DNA from: Natronobacterium haloterrestre
GTDB lineage: Archaea; Halobacteriota; Halobacteria; Halobacteriales; Natrialbaceae
Direction of reading: 5' to 3'
Length of the DNA stretch: 64,000 nucleotides
Assembly (NCBI RefSeq): GCF_900112205.1
Contig: NZ_FOKW01000014.1
Coordinates: 22,415 to 86,414, forward strand
The translations under genes and the position numbers were made by a program. Under the pieces are notes generated by a model, which was not told the DNA's origin, made no database searches, and saw only the letters and a list, made by a program, of their open reading frames with translations. Shown in pieces: positions 16,974 to 25,146 of this stretch; the first letter of the stretch is position 1, and each line of letters opens with the position of its first letter.

Positions 16974-17021
16974 ATGTCTCCCATTGAAAAGAACGAAACG
17001 GAGACGAGGCACAAACTTTGA
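16974..17021 (+). CDS. 15-codon upstream ORF ending on the next start
   Basis: ATG 16974 opens a frame of 15 codons (SPIEKNETETRHKL) whose TGA at 17019-17021 overlaps the TTG start of the next gene in TTTGAG. It could be a translated leader, or the original N-terminus of the next gene separated by a frameshift. Confidence 0.3.
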   Translation: MSPIEKNETETRHKL

Positions 17022-17902
17022 GTTCGCAAGCAGACTCTCGAGAACTCAGTAGAGGGCAGCAAACTCTGCACGATGCAGTTAATTCTCGCCGGATTTACGA
17101 GCCGGTTAGAGGCGTTCATCCGCGGATTGAGCTTCCGGACGAGGAGTACGAGGAGTGGCTTGACGGCAACAGAGAAGTCGAGTACGTGGTAATCAACTTC
17201 TCGGATGCTGAGGAAGTCGTTGAGCGGGACGGAGACCTAAGCCAGGTCCTCGAGCCGTGGCATATCCCGTTAATCCTCGGTACAGAGCACGACGATGACG
17301 TGAACGAGCGTACTTTCCAGGACGTAGTGGATTTATTGGAGGTGGTTCAGCCGGCGATCTACGTTCCCGACGTGGTCTACAGCTACAACTGGATGGACGA
17401 GGAGATTCAAGACAATGCTATCGAGGCATACATCGGCCATGTCAGAGATCTCCAGAAGGAGATTATCGAGCAGGACTTCGATGTCCGATTGATTCCGACA
17501 AACAAGGGCTGGAAGTACGAGCACTTCGTAGAGTACCGGGAATTATACAACGAGTTCGATTACGAGGAGTTCGCGTTCTACGCTGTCCAATACACCGGCG
17601 GTGATGCCGGGAACGCGATCAACGTGTTACATAGCCATGTCAGGAACTCCATCGCCGCCATAGACATGAAGGATATTTTCCTGATTGGACGGCTTGCGGG
17701 GGACGACCTGTTTGATTTTGCTCCGCGTGTTCGTGGGGCTACCGGACTTCGGCAGTGGAAAGATGCCTGTTCTACGGGGGACGGGCTTTCGCAGGATCCG
17801 TGGCCGGAGTTCCAGGAGAATCGGGAGGCCAAGCTTGCAGTTAATGACGGTCAGGAGCAGCGGCCTGTAAACGAGTTCAGCGACAAGAAAGAGGACAACT
17901 GA
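17018..17902 (+). CDS. Probable TIM-barrel protein of the tRNA-guanine transglycosylase fold (tentative)
   Basis: 294 residues from TTG 17018. After an N-terminal extension the order of motifs recalls the TGT barrel: VEYVVINFSDAEEVVE, PWHIPLILGTEHDDDVNE, PAIYVPDVVYSYNWMDEEI, DVRLIPTNKGWKYEHFVEY (compare the PVxQG-type strand and helix), AFYAVQYTGGDAGNA (compare the glycine-rich substrate loop) and IFLIGRLAGDDLFDFAPRV. TGT-fold enzymes exchange guanine in tRNA, and DpdA relatives put deazaguanines into DNA. No zinc-binding cysteine cluster is seen, so catalysis may differ or be lost. It ends 3 bases before the DsbA-like gene and is probably co-transcribed with it. Confidence 0.35.
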   Translation: MSSQADSRELSRGQQTLHDAVNSRRIYEPVRGVHPRIELPDEEYEEWLDGNREVEYVVINFSDAEEVVERDGDLSQVLEPWHIPLILGTEHDDDVNERTFQDVVDLLEVVQPAIYVPDVVYSYNWMDEEIQDNAIEAYIGHVRDLQKEIIEQDFDVRLIPTNKGWKYEHFVEYRELYNEFDYEEFAFYAVQYTGGDAGNAINVLHSHVRNSIAAIDMKDIFLIGRLAGDDLFDFAPRVRGATGLRQWKDACSTGDGLSQDPWPEFQENREAKLAVNDGQEQRPVNEFSDKKEDN

Positions 17903-17905
17903 ACA

Positions 17906-19138
17906 ATGTTTGTATTCCTTGGTTCGTACAGCGGAGGCGGCGGAGGAGGTTCGTCGGATGACGATGATTCGCAGGATGGAGGATCGACAGATGACCAGTC
18001 TCAGACAGGTATTGATGATTTCGGCGGAGATGGTGAAGAAGTCGATGATTCTGATAGCGGTGCGGCTGCTGCAGGTGCGGCCGGTGCCGCAGGTGCTGCA
18101 GCTGGTGCTGGTGCCGCTAGTGGTGCTGCTTCAGGTGCCGGTACGGGTGCTGGTACTGTTGTCGAACCACCGGAAGAAGAAGATCCTGAAGAGGGTGAGG
18201 ACGAAGAGGAGTCAGAGCCTGAATCACCGGAGATAGAAGAACCAGATCTCGAAGAGTCGGAAACGGAGCCGGAAGACGACATCAATGAGCCTGAGACAGA
18301 GGAAGACACGGAAGAAGAGTACGATTTTGACGAGTCTGACGACGTTGAAGAGGATACGGAAGAAGAGGAAGACGCCGACAAAGAAGACGAAGAGGATGAA
18401 GACGAGGACGAAGATAAGACAGTAGTCGTGGTCCAGGAAGTCGATGCGTTGAGCGCGATGTCCTGGGGCGTCCAGCCTGTGATGAAACGTGTTGAGGAGT
18501 GCTACGGCGAAGACGTTGAGGTCTTCTACAAACCTGCTCCTGTCCGAGAGATCGATCCTGAGCAGGAGAAACAGAAGTGGAGAGACGTCGGTCAGCAGCT
18601 GGGTATGCCTGTTGATCCTTCGTTCTGGGACGAGGATCCACCGGAGTCCACGGACCTGGTCAACAAGGCGTTCGAGGCAGCTATCCAGCAGTACCGTGGA
18701 GAGGATTATATCCGGGCGTTGTGGCAGCAAGGTGTTGCAACTGGCCATGACATCAACGACAGGGAGGTCCTGATCGACCTGGCGTCAGATCTCGGGATGG
18801 ATCGGGAGCGTTTCGAGGACGATTTAGATGAGGTGGAACTGGAGTCTGGTGAGCGTGACGAGCTTCCGTTCACGTTTATGGAGATCCAGGGGAAGCCGGT
18901 GCCGAAGAATGGCCGTGTCCGGTACACGGATTTCAAGACTCAGTTCACGTTCCAGGGTATCGACGAGCAAAGTCTTCAGGACTTGCAGGGCTTCGTAGAG
19001 GAGCATGGTCCTGTAGCCACGCCCGAGGTCATGGAGGTCTACGGAATCCAGCGTCAGGAGGCGGTGCAACGTCTCCAGGATCTGGATAGTGTTTCGTCGT
19101 TCAAGGCCGGCGGCGAGCGCTTCTGGTATCTCGAGTAG
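17906..19138 (+). CDS. DsbA-fold protein with both active-site cysteines replaced, long low-complexity N-terminus
   Basis: 410 residues. Residues 1-50 are Gly/Ser/Asp-rich, 51-85 nearly pure Ala/Gly, and 86-172 almost wholly acidic. Residues 173-345 look like a DsbA-family thioredoxin fold: VVVVQEVDALSAMSWGVQPV aligns with the family's D-P-x-C-x-x-C-W-G, but the two cysteines are Ser183 and Ser186. Then come VEVFYKPAPVREID, PSFWDEDPPESTDLVNKAF and helical YIRALWQQGVATGHDI with LIDLASDLGMDRERFEDDL. The last 60 residues look like a small winged helix (PVATPEVMEVYGIQRQEAV). It cannot be an oxidoreductase in the usual way; an adaptor or sensor role is an inference. ATG 17906 lies 3 bases after the preceding stop. 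Confidence 0.55.
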   Translation: MFVFLGSYSGGGGGGSSDDDDSQDGGSTDDQSQTGIDDFGGDGEEVDDSDSGAAAAGAAGAAGAAAGAGAASGAASGAGTGAGTVVEPPEEEDPEEGEDEEESEPESPEIEEPDLEESETEPEDDINEPETEEDTEEEYDFDESDDVEEDTEEEEDADKEDEEDEDEDEDKTVVVVQEVDALSAMSWGVQPVMKRVEECYGEDVEVFYKPAPVREIDPEQEKQKWRDVGQQLGMPVDPSFWDEDPPESTDLVNKAFEAAIQQYRGEDYIRALWQQGVATGHDINDREVLIDLASDLGMDRERFEDDLDEVELESGERDELPFTFMEIQGKPVPKNGRVRYTDFKTQFTFQGIDEQSLQDLQGFVEEHGPVATPEVMEVYGIQRQEAVQRLQDLDSVSSFKAGGERFWYLE

Positions 19139-19153
19139 CTTGGAGTCAATCCT

Positions 19154-19315
19154 TTAGCAGGTGAGATTTATTCGTCGATTCCTGCTTCTCTGAACATTTT
19201 CTTTCTGTGATCGGCAGTGTGAGCAGGCGTGCAGGGTGCCGTCGTTGTCAGCGAATACTCGATTGTATTGGTCAGTGACGTGGTGGCCGCAGTTATCACA
19301 ACGCAGGTTTGGTAA
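19154..19315 (-). pseudogene. Small haloarchaeal zinc-finger gene lacking a start codon
   Basis: The leftward frame gives PNLRCDNCGHHVTDQYNRVF then ADNDGTLHACSHCRSQKEN to a TAA at 19154. CxxC...CxxC spacing and the VFADNDGT link match the roughly 50-residue zinc-finger proteins common in haloarchaea. Where they start MP, this copy has TTA-CCA, with TGA-CTG just upstream, so the start seems lost. Confidence 0.5.
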
Positions 19316-19528
19316 GGCCAGTCAGTTCGCCAGTGAAATCTTCGGAAACTGTGGAGGGGTAGATACCGGTGTGTATTGAGGTTCTCGGAAAGGGCTTTGT
19401 GTTATTACTGATGATCTTCTATTGTATCTGAGGCACTGCGACAGGTGCTAAAGCACGACTCTCTGCCAGATGACTAGACAGTAGCTCCGAGCCTCTTTTG
19501 TGTTGGTTAGGAAAGAATCGAGGTTACT

Positions 19529-20185
19529 CTACTCTGATGGCATGTTGGCCAGTTTGCGGACTGTTTCCTTGCGATCCGGGAGTAAGAGGATCATCACGAT
19601 CGCGCCGAAGGCAAGGGCAGTGATCAGACCGGCCCACTCGACCGGATCGCCAGCTGCAAGCCTCTCGATTGCGCCGTTCTGGCTCAGCAGTATAGTGGCA
19701 ACCGCTGCGATCAGTGCCCAGCTTCCGATGATCATTGTCGCGGTGGACCTGTTTGGCGGATACTTGATCTCCGGGTGAGCCTTCATGAAGACAGACTTCG
19801 CACGGCTCCATGAGGCCGCTACAGTCGCGTACCAGGAAGCAACAGCAACCAGCGAGATAGCACTGCGAGTCTTGGTCGACTCGTTAACTATCTTGGCCAC
19901 TTCGATCCCGCTGATTTTGAGCTTCACTTTCTTGTCGTCGATTCCCAGTACCTCTCGCACCTCCTTGTCAATCCTGACGACTCCCCGGTCGTTGATACGC
20001 GAAATAGTGCTACAAGTTTCGTCCGGCAACTGTTTGACGTCGATTCCTTCGTCTTCGACTTTCACGACCTTGATTTCAGAGAGTCTAACGAGATCACCAT
20101 CTGTGATATCAAGTAAATCCCGGATCTCGGAGTCGATTGTGACACTCCCCCGTTCATTCATATAAGCAATCGTTTGTTCGCTCAT
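19529..20185 (-). CDS. Tandem AbrB-type domains fused to membrane segments
   Basis: 218 residues. Two copies of the SpoVT/AbrB swapped-hairpin motif: residues 5-45 (AYMNERGSVTIDSEIRDLL) and 60-105 (SRINDRGVVRIDKEVREVLG). Then a linker and two strong hydrophobic helices (TMIIGSWALIAAVATILL; WAGLITALAFGAIVMILLL). AbrB domains bind DNA as dimers; two in one chain could form one intramolecular unit. Membrane attachment would place it at the cell envelope. It faces away from the integrase genes across a 390-base AT-rich gap. Confidence 0.65.
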   Translation of the reverse strand: MSEQTIAYMNERGSVTIDSEIRDLLDITDGDLVRLSEIKVVKVEDEGIDVKQLPDETCSTISRINDRGVVRIDKEVREVLGIDDKKVKLKISGIEVAKIVNESTKTRSAISLVAVASWYATVAASWSRAKSVFMKAHPEIKYPPNRSTATMIIGSWALIAAVATILLSQNGAIERLAAGDPVEWAGLITALAFGAIVMILLLPDRKETVRKLANMPSE

Positions 20186-20575
20186 GCAACCAACTGGTCA
20201 ACGAAATACTATATTTCTGTTGCTCATTCGAAATATCTAAATCAATTGAAATATTTGATATTGGTATATTGATGTTTCCGACTCAGTCGAATACAATCTG
20301 ACTTGTATTGAGGGGCTCCGATTCAATCAGCCATACGCATCATGTTCTCGTTTTTCCGTCCCGATAAGACTATGAACGTCATGCCGATCTCAACTCAATA
20401 CCCTATCGCTGTCCTGCGATTTTGAAAATCGGGAAACTAAATGAGAACTGCAGTATACAGATATCCCCTGACCACACCAGTTTCTCACTTGATTAACTTT
20501 ACCGGAAAAACAACTAAAAGTATGGAATTCAATTAGGCAAGTACAAGTTCAGTTGTATAACTGGACGTGAGAATC
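20186..20575. other. AT-rich divergent intergenic region
   Basis: No gene is seen. It separates the leftward AbrB-type gene from the rightward integrase unit, and should hold both promoters. It is clearly richer in A/T than the flanks (for example AATATTTGATATTGGTATAT). CAGTT/AACTG arms at 20550-20563 form a small palindrome 12 bases before the start of the regulator gene. Confidence 0.5.
20550..20563. promoter_or_regulatory. Small palindrome before the integrase-associated regulator
   Basis: CAGTT-GTAT-AACTG is a perfect 5-bp inverted repeat 12 bases before ATG 20576. Position near the transcription start suits autoregulation by the regulator it precedes; the role is inferred. Confidence 0.35.
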
Positions 20576-20938
20576 ATGGGGAAGCCAGAATTCACGCAAC
20601 GCTACGTTTCGATGCCGAAGGCAATGTGGGAACGTGCCTCCAACGCTGAGGGGTACAACAGCGCAGCGGAGTACATCCGAATCATGGTCTCTGCTGGTGA
20701 GAGCAACATCGTCGAACTCGACCCACGGACACTGAACGACGAGAACAGGAGTACAGTAGAAGGTGCTGACGATCCGGAGCAACTTCTACTTGAGGCGTTG
20801 GACGAGGACTACAAAGACCTCGACACCATCCTCGAGGACGCTTTCACGGAGTTCGCTTCGAACTACCTGTTCGAATTAGCCCGAGACGATGACTCGCCCG
20901 TCGAAAAAGACGGGTACAGCTTTAGGGTCGATGAGTGA
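20576..20938 (+). CDS. Small DNA-binding protein partnered with the integrase
   Basis: 120 residues from ATG 20576. The N-terminus (PEFTQRYVSMPKAMWERAS, then GYNSAAEYIRIMVSAGE) reads as a ribbon-helix-helix: a strand, then two helices. Its end overlaps the integrase start by 8 bases. In haloarchaeal viruses such as SNJ2 small proteins encoded with the integrase are needed for integration and excision; this gene may serve as such a helper or as repressor. Confidence 0.65.
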   Translation: MGKPEFTQRYVSMPKAMWERASNAEGYNSAAEYIRIMVSAGESNIVELDPRTLNDENRSTVEGADDPEQLLLEALDEDYKDLDTILEDAFTEFASNYLFELARDDDSPVEKDGYSFRVDE

Positions 20939-22130
20939 ACCAGACTACGGCACCGTCCGCCACGGTAACGATCCTACTCGGCCGCCGCTGGACTGGTTCG
21001 TCCACAAGCGGCACAACCACTCGTCGGACGGCACCCAGCGGACCGTCAAACACTCGGTAGAGTTCTTCAAGCGTTGGCTCAACGACGAGTTAGATTGGAT
21101 CATCTACGAAGACGACGATCATCAGACGATCGAAGAGAAGCGTCGCGAGTACGGCAGAGAAATACTGCGCCACGAGAGTGAGATTGACTGGAACACTGGT
21201 GGCGAAATGCGGCCAGAAAACCTCTCGATCGATGACGCTCGAGAATACTTCCGCGCGCTCGCTGCGAACCCGAATTACAAAGGAGCCACTGAAGAAGGCA
21301 ACGTGAAGACCATCAGACAGTTCTACGACTTCTGCCTGAAACGCGGTCACTCGTGGTTTACGGAGTCTGGAAACCCGATCGAACTCGCAATCGATGAGGG
21401 CGCAGATAAGATCATCGGGAGTGCTTCATCACGCAACCCGAAGATCATTCCCGTCGACGAGATGGCCGACTACATCCAGGCCTTTCAGCACCCACTCTGG
21501 GAGGCGATCACAGCTCTGATGGCGAAAACAACGATCCGAAGAGGCGTCATCATCAACGCGGACCTCCAAGACATCTATCTGGATCACCCGGCCTGTGACT
21601 GGGATGTCCACAAAGCCCTCCGGCACAAGGAACGCCCGTTCCTCTACGTGCCAAGCGCGCCCGAAGAAGGCGCACTCTGGGAGGAACGAGGACGAGTCCC
21701 AACAGCGTCGAACAAAACGAGCGTCGACAGGACGATCCCGCTCGATGAGGAGATGGTCAACCTACTCCTCCGATGGCTTGCCGCACATCCTGGGCCGCTC
21801 GAATCCGACACGCCGCTGTTCGTAACCGTTTCACACAACTGGGGCGAGCGGATTCACGCGCAGACAGTCGCTCAGAACATCCGACGCCACTCGAAAGAAC
21901 TCGGCTACTGGTACGAAGCCTACGACGACGACAATATCAATCCGCATTACTTCAGGCACTGGTCGACGTCTGTGATCGACGAACGCCTCGAGGCTGCCGG
22001 TACGGGTCAGCACGCAACGACAACGAAGCTGCTGCGCGGCGACGAGGAGGACACGATGGACAACTACACCCACTGGTCTGACGACCGCATCGACCGCTAC
22101 CTCGACGTCTGCCCCAAGTTCTACGACTGA
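20931..22130 (+). CDS. Tyrosine recombinase (integrase) of virus/plasmid type
   Basis: 399 residues from ATG 20931. The N-terminal 160 residues are a SAM-like core-binding domain. The catalytic part holds R203/R204 (KTTIRRGVIINADL), H339-x-x-R342 with His343 (NPHYFRHWSTSVIDE) and the nucleophile Y379 (DNYTHWSDDRIDRYL). This is a complete set for strand exchange. It overlaps the small regulator and is followed by the seven-gene operon from 22362. I could not identify an attachment site or a tRNA gene nearby, so the borders of any integrated element are unknown. Confidence 0.85.
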   Translation: MSEPDYGTVRHGNDPTRPPLDWFVHKRHNHSSDGTQRTVKHSVEFFKRWLNDELDWIIYEDDDHQTIEEKRREYGREILRHESEIDWNTGGEMRPENLSIDDAREYFRALAANPNYKGATEEGNVKTIRQFYDFCLKRGHSWFTESGNPIELAIDEGADKIIGSASSRNPKIIPVDEMADYIQAFQHPLWEAITALMAKTTIRRGVIINADLQDIYLDHPACDWDVHKALRHKERPFLYVPSAPEEGALWEERGRVPTASNKTSVDRTIPLDEEMVNLLLRWLAAHPGPLESDTPLFVTVSHNWGERIHAQTVAQNIRRHSKELGYWYEAYDDDNINPHYFRHWSTSVIDERLEAAGTGQHATTTKLLRGDEEDTMDNYTHWSDDRIDRYLDVCPKFYD

Positions 22131-22361
22131 GGCCGGTTCTCTTCGGTTTATTTTTAGCCACCGAGGTGTGGTGAAGTGAGTCTAACGAGTCACTAAGAAT
22201 GAAAACGAGATTTGGCAGTACAGCCACTGAAGAAGACGAATTAGAGATCCAGAGTTTTCACACCGGATATAGAAGGTAGTCCCGACACTACGAGAGAATA
22301 GCACGGCCCCAGAAAGCGACCTCCGGCGCTGGGACGCCGGAAGCGCCGTGCTGCCAGAGCT

Positions 22362-22673
22362 ATGACAGCAACGAAAACTGACAGGGTCAGGAGTGATAAC
22401 TCTGTCTCTCGCGACCGCGACCGTCGCGAGACGCCAGGCGTCACTCCCGAAAACGACCCACGACTGCACCGAATCGTCCAGCTCGCAAACCAACGCGATG
22501 GCCCCTCTACCCGAAACGACATCGCCGGCAAGAGCGGCTGGCTCCTCGAGGAGGTCGACGACTACCTCGAGTGGCTGCGCCAGGGTAACTACGTCCAGTG
22601 GCTCGAGGAGGATCGAACGATCATCGTCCTGCTCACCGGTCGCGGAGAGAAACTCGCTGAGGGGATTCTCTGA
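22362..22673 (+). CDS. Small winged-helix protein, first gene of operon
   Basis: 103 residues. After a basic, disordered start, PRLHRIVQLANQRDGPSTR, NDIAGKSGWLLEEVDDYLEW and NYVQWLEEDRTIIVLLTGRG form a winged helix-turn-helix. The stop overlaps the next start (TGATG). Probably a regulator of the operon or of the adjacent element. Confidence 0.6.
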   Translation: MTATKTDRVRSDNSVSRDRDRRETPGVTPENDPRLHRIVQLANQRDGPSTRNDIAGKSGWLLEEVDDYLEWLRQGNYVQWLEEDRTIIVLLTGRGEKLAEGIL

Positions 22674-23050
22674 TGACCGACGAGATGACGTCGCTGGCTA
22701 TCCCGATGGATCCAGACACCGCCTTCGATGCGATTTCGAACAGCCGCCGGCGACGAGTGATCCTCTCGCTTTCGCGAACCTCGGGGGAAATCACTGCCGG
22801 AGACCTTGCCATCGAAATTGCGGCGATCGAGAACGAGATCGACCCGAGCCAAGTCGGCAGCGACGAACGGACATCGGTTTATATCTCTCTTACACAGAGC
22901 CATCTCGATACCCTCGATGAAGCCGGTGCTATCGACTACGATAGTCGATCGAAGACCGTCGCTGCGACTGACGCTACCGAACCGCTCGCCGAATACATCC
23001 GCAGGCTGCAGACCACCTGCTATAAGCCAGATTCGGAGGCTGATGCGTGA
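22673..23050 (+). CDS. DUF7344-type winged-helix protein
   Basis: 125 residues. AFDAISNSRRRRVILSLSR followed by LAIEIAAIENEIDPSQVGSD and YISLTQSHLDTLDEAGAIDY match the haloarchaeal winged-helix family usually annotated DUF7344 (the helix-loop-LxxxHLPxL pattern). Overlaps both neighbours by TGATG. Likely DNA-binding regulator. Confidence 0.6.
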   Translation: MTDEMTSLAIPMDPDTAFDAISNSRRRRVILSLSRTSGEITAGDLAIEIAAIENEIDPSQVGSDERTSVYISLTQSHLDTLDEAGAIDYDSRSKTVAATDATEPLAEYIRRLQTTCYKPDSEADA

Positions 23051-23472
23051 TGGCGGAAGGCACTCTCCATCTACGAGAGGAAATTCACACCGGCGGGATC
23101 ATTGAGGAGGTGCTCTACCTATTCAGCTCCGAACGCCGCCGAATCACGATCCACATCCTCCACGAGGTTGACAGCGAAGCCTCTGGTCGAGCCGGAATCA
23201 TGTCCCACGAACAACTGGCAGAACAGGTCGCTGCCGTAGAGAATGGCTGTCACGTTGATTGCGTCGATCGACAGTCACGAAAATCAGCGAAGGTTGGTCT
23301 CCGACAGAATCATCTCCCTGTGCTTGACGAGTTCGGCATCGTCGAGTGGAATAAGCGGTCCGGTTCGATCTTGACAACGACTCAAACCCGAGAGTTCGGG
23401 AGTTTACTGAAGACGATCGAGTTCGCTATCCGGAGAGTCGAGATCAGCGATACTGATAGGAGGAGGTCGTGA
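23050..23472 (+). CDS. Second DUF7344-type winged-helix protein
   Basis: 140 residues from ATG 23050 (GTG 23047 possible). EEVLYLFSSERRRITIHIL, EQLAEQVAAVENGCHVDC and KVGLRQNHLPVLDEFGIVEW repeat the pattern of the preceding gene, so the two are probably paralogues that may form a heterodimer. A strong GGAGG lies just before the following start. The C-terminal helix differs from the first copy. Confidence 0.6.
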   Translation: MAEGTLHLREEIHTGGIIEEVLYLFSSERRRITIHILHEVDSEASGRAGIMSHEQLAEQVAAVENGCHVDCVDRQSRKSAKVGLRQNHLPVLDEFGIVEWNKRSGSILTTTQTREFGSLLKTIEFAIRRVEISDTDRRRS

Positions 23473-24308
23473 TGGGCCGGGACGGAATACTGCATCCGAA
23501 GGACCAAGCGCTGAACGACCGCGGACTCGAGTACAGAGATGCCGGTTCCGAACTGTGCCCCGAGTGCGGTGTCCGACATCGCCGTTACATCGGACCGATG
23601 TCGGACGAGCACTCTGACGGGCCAGAGTTAGTCACCGACGGTGGCACTAACACCACTGCCCCCTCGGAGTACGTCATTCCAACGGGTAGTGGCTACCTCG
23701 GGACTTACACTGTCAGTGCCGAACGCAGGGTTGTGATCTCGAGGGCCGCGCTGGGCGACCAGGACTGGACAACCGACACCGTCCACGCTATAACCCACGA
23801 AGACGGCGTCGCGATCGTCCCACCGTCCGAGACCACCGAGCCACTCGCCGAGTACACGCTGTGCACTCGGTACAACGGGACCCGCATCGCCGCCGGTCAC
23901 ACCGTCGTAGACGAACTCGAGGTCGACCCCAACGACGACGTCCGGGTCTACGACCTCGCGACGACAGACGACCGAGACGGACTCCTGTTCGTCGATACCG
24001 ACGACGATCCGCGTATCGCAACCGACGGCGGCCACGACACCACACCCGATCACGATCTCGAGCTCACACTTGAGTACACGACGATCAACAACCGCCGGCG
24101 ACGGATCACGATCGTGCCCGACACTGGCGGCGAAGCGTGGCGAATCACCCATGAAATTCGCAATGGAGAGTGGCGTGAAACCGGCCGCGAACCGATCTCG
24201 GAACTCACGATCAACCTCAACTCCACCGACGACTCGAAAACTATCACAACCGACCAGCGCCGCCACACCGTCGACGAACTTCTAACCGAGCGGGGTGAGG
24301 ACCAATGA
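23472..24308 (+). CDS. Hypothetical beta-rich protein of the operon
   Basis: 278 residues from ATG 23472, preceded by AGGAGG at 23461-23466. An N-terminal CPECGVRHRRYIG gives one CxxC. The middle holds an AbrB-like strand pattern (YTVSAERRVVISRAALGDQ, THEDGVAIVPPSETTEPL) and a similar repeat (CTRYNGTRIAAGHTVVDEL, DPNDDVRVYDLATTDD). The tail, EYTTINNRRRRITIVPDTGG, repeats a strand motif. Possibly a chain of swapped-hairpin units; family unknown. It overlaps both neighbours by 1-4 bases. Confidence 0.5.
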   Translation: MGRDGILHPKDQALNDRGLEYRDAGSELCPECGVRHRRYIGPMSDEHSDGPELVTDGGTNTTAPSEYVIPTGSGYLGTYTVSAERRVVISRAALGDQDWTTDTVHAITHEDGVAIVPPSETTEPLAEYTLCTRYNGTRIAAGHTVVDELEVDPNDDVRVYDLATTDDRDGLLFVDTDDDPRIATDGGHDTTPDHDLELTLEYTTINNRRRRITIVPDTGGEAWRITHEIRNGEWRETGREPISELTINLNSTDDSKTITTDQRRHTVDELLTERGEDQ

Positions 24309-25057
24309 CGGACCAATCGCCTCACGAGAGTGAGCCGCCGACCGATGACTTGCAGGGCTACATCACGTCCCTCGAGGAGATCGACACCAAAATCCACGAA
24401 CTGCTCGAGGAGCTGTCGGCCACTGACGAGATTGATACCTCCTGCCAGACGGACATACTCCAGCAGCTATACAACGCTCGCTCGGAGATCGACCCGGTGC
24501 TTCTCGCGCTCCGAAACCAGCAGACAGACTCAGCCACAGGTAAATCCGACACGATCACACTCCAGTGGGACCCTGACGGGACACCGCCTCGCCGCCTCGT
24601 CTTCGAACCCAAGAGCGAAGAGGGGCAGTGGTCGTACCGGAAACTCGAGTGGGACGGATTAGGCTGGCGACCGTGCGGTCGCTCCACCGTCGAAGACGTC
24701 GCAATACGTACCCCCACTAAATCGCAGTACTCTACCCCGACCAGTCCCCCGACACTCGATACACTGCTCGAGCAACTTCGGGGACAGTGGCACCGATCTG
24801 ATCCGCCGGCACTCGTCTTCGATGCCACTGCCACAACTGAACAAGGGGTCCTCGTCGCCGTCGACGACGAACTTCGCTACCGAGAGCAAGACGGCCAGGA
24901 CTGGCATACGGTTACGAAAGACGACCTGTACCACCACATCCAGCAGCAGGGTCAACCCACACTGACGTCCCTCGCTGAAACGCCGCTCACCCGAGAGCAC
25001 TTCACCACGAGCCCGATTGCCTCCCTCGAGTCGGAGTCGGAATCACAGTCACCATGA
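24305..25057 (+). CDS. Hypothetical protein of the operon, 250 residues
   Basis: A helical N-terminus (QGYITSLEEIDTKIHELLEE), then a beta-rich segment (TITLQWDPDGTPPRRLVFEP, WSYRKLEWDGLGWRPCG) and another repeat-like unit (ALVFDATATTEQGVLVAVDD). It sits between the 278-residue protein and the 30-residue ORF with 4-base overlaps on both sides. No family recognised. Confidence 0.5.
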   Translation: MTDQSPHESEPPTDDLQGYITSLEEIDTKIHELLEELSATDEIDTSCQTDILQQLYNARSEIDPVLLALRNQQTDSATGKSDTITLQWDPDGTPPRRLVFEPKSEEGQWSYRKLEWDGLGWRPCGRSTVEDVAIRTPTKSQYSTPTSPPTLDTLLEQLRGQWHRSDPPALVFDATATTEQGVLVAVDDELRYREQDGQDWHTVTKDDLYHHIQQQGQPTLTSLAETPLTREHFTTSPIASLESESESQSP

Positions 25058-25146
25058 GCCGCCACTCCGCGCTCACGACGCCGACCACAGGCGAGTCGAC
25101 GACCGACTGCCCTGCCACCACCCCCCACCAGATCCATGACAACTGA
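25054..25146 (+). CDS. 30-residue ORF bridging two operon genes
   Basis: ATG 25054 overlaps the upstream stop (ATGA), and its own TGA at 25144 lies past the ATG 25136 of the nuclease gene. Product is Ser/Thr/Pro-rich (TPTTGESTTDCPATTP) and unlikely to fold. It may serve for translational coupling rather than as a protein. Confidence 0.4.
   Translation: MSRHSALTTPTTGESTTDCPATTPHQIHDN

Noticed and set aside
19500..19513. TGTGTTGGTTAGGA resembling the right arm of the repeats at 1.6 and 2.6 kb
   Set aside because: No left arm within 60 bases upstream and not placed before a toxin-antitoxin gene; probably chance.
20931..22361. Attachment-site repeat next to the integrase
   Set aside because: I looked for a direct repeat flanking the integrase and found none that I could defend.
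23628..24266. Leftward frame of 212 codons
   Set aside because: Antisense of the 23472-24308 operon gene, which is coupled to both neighbours.
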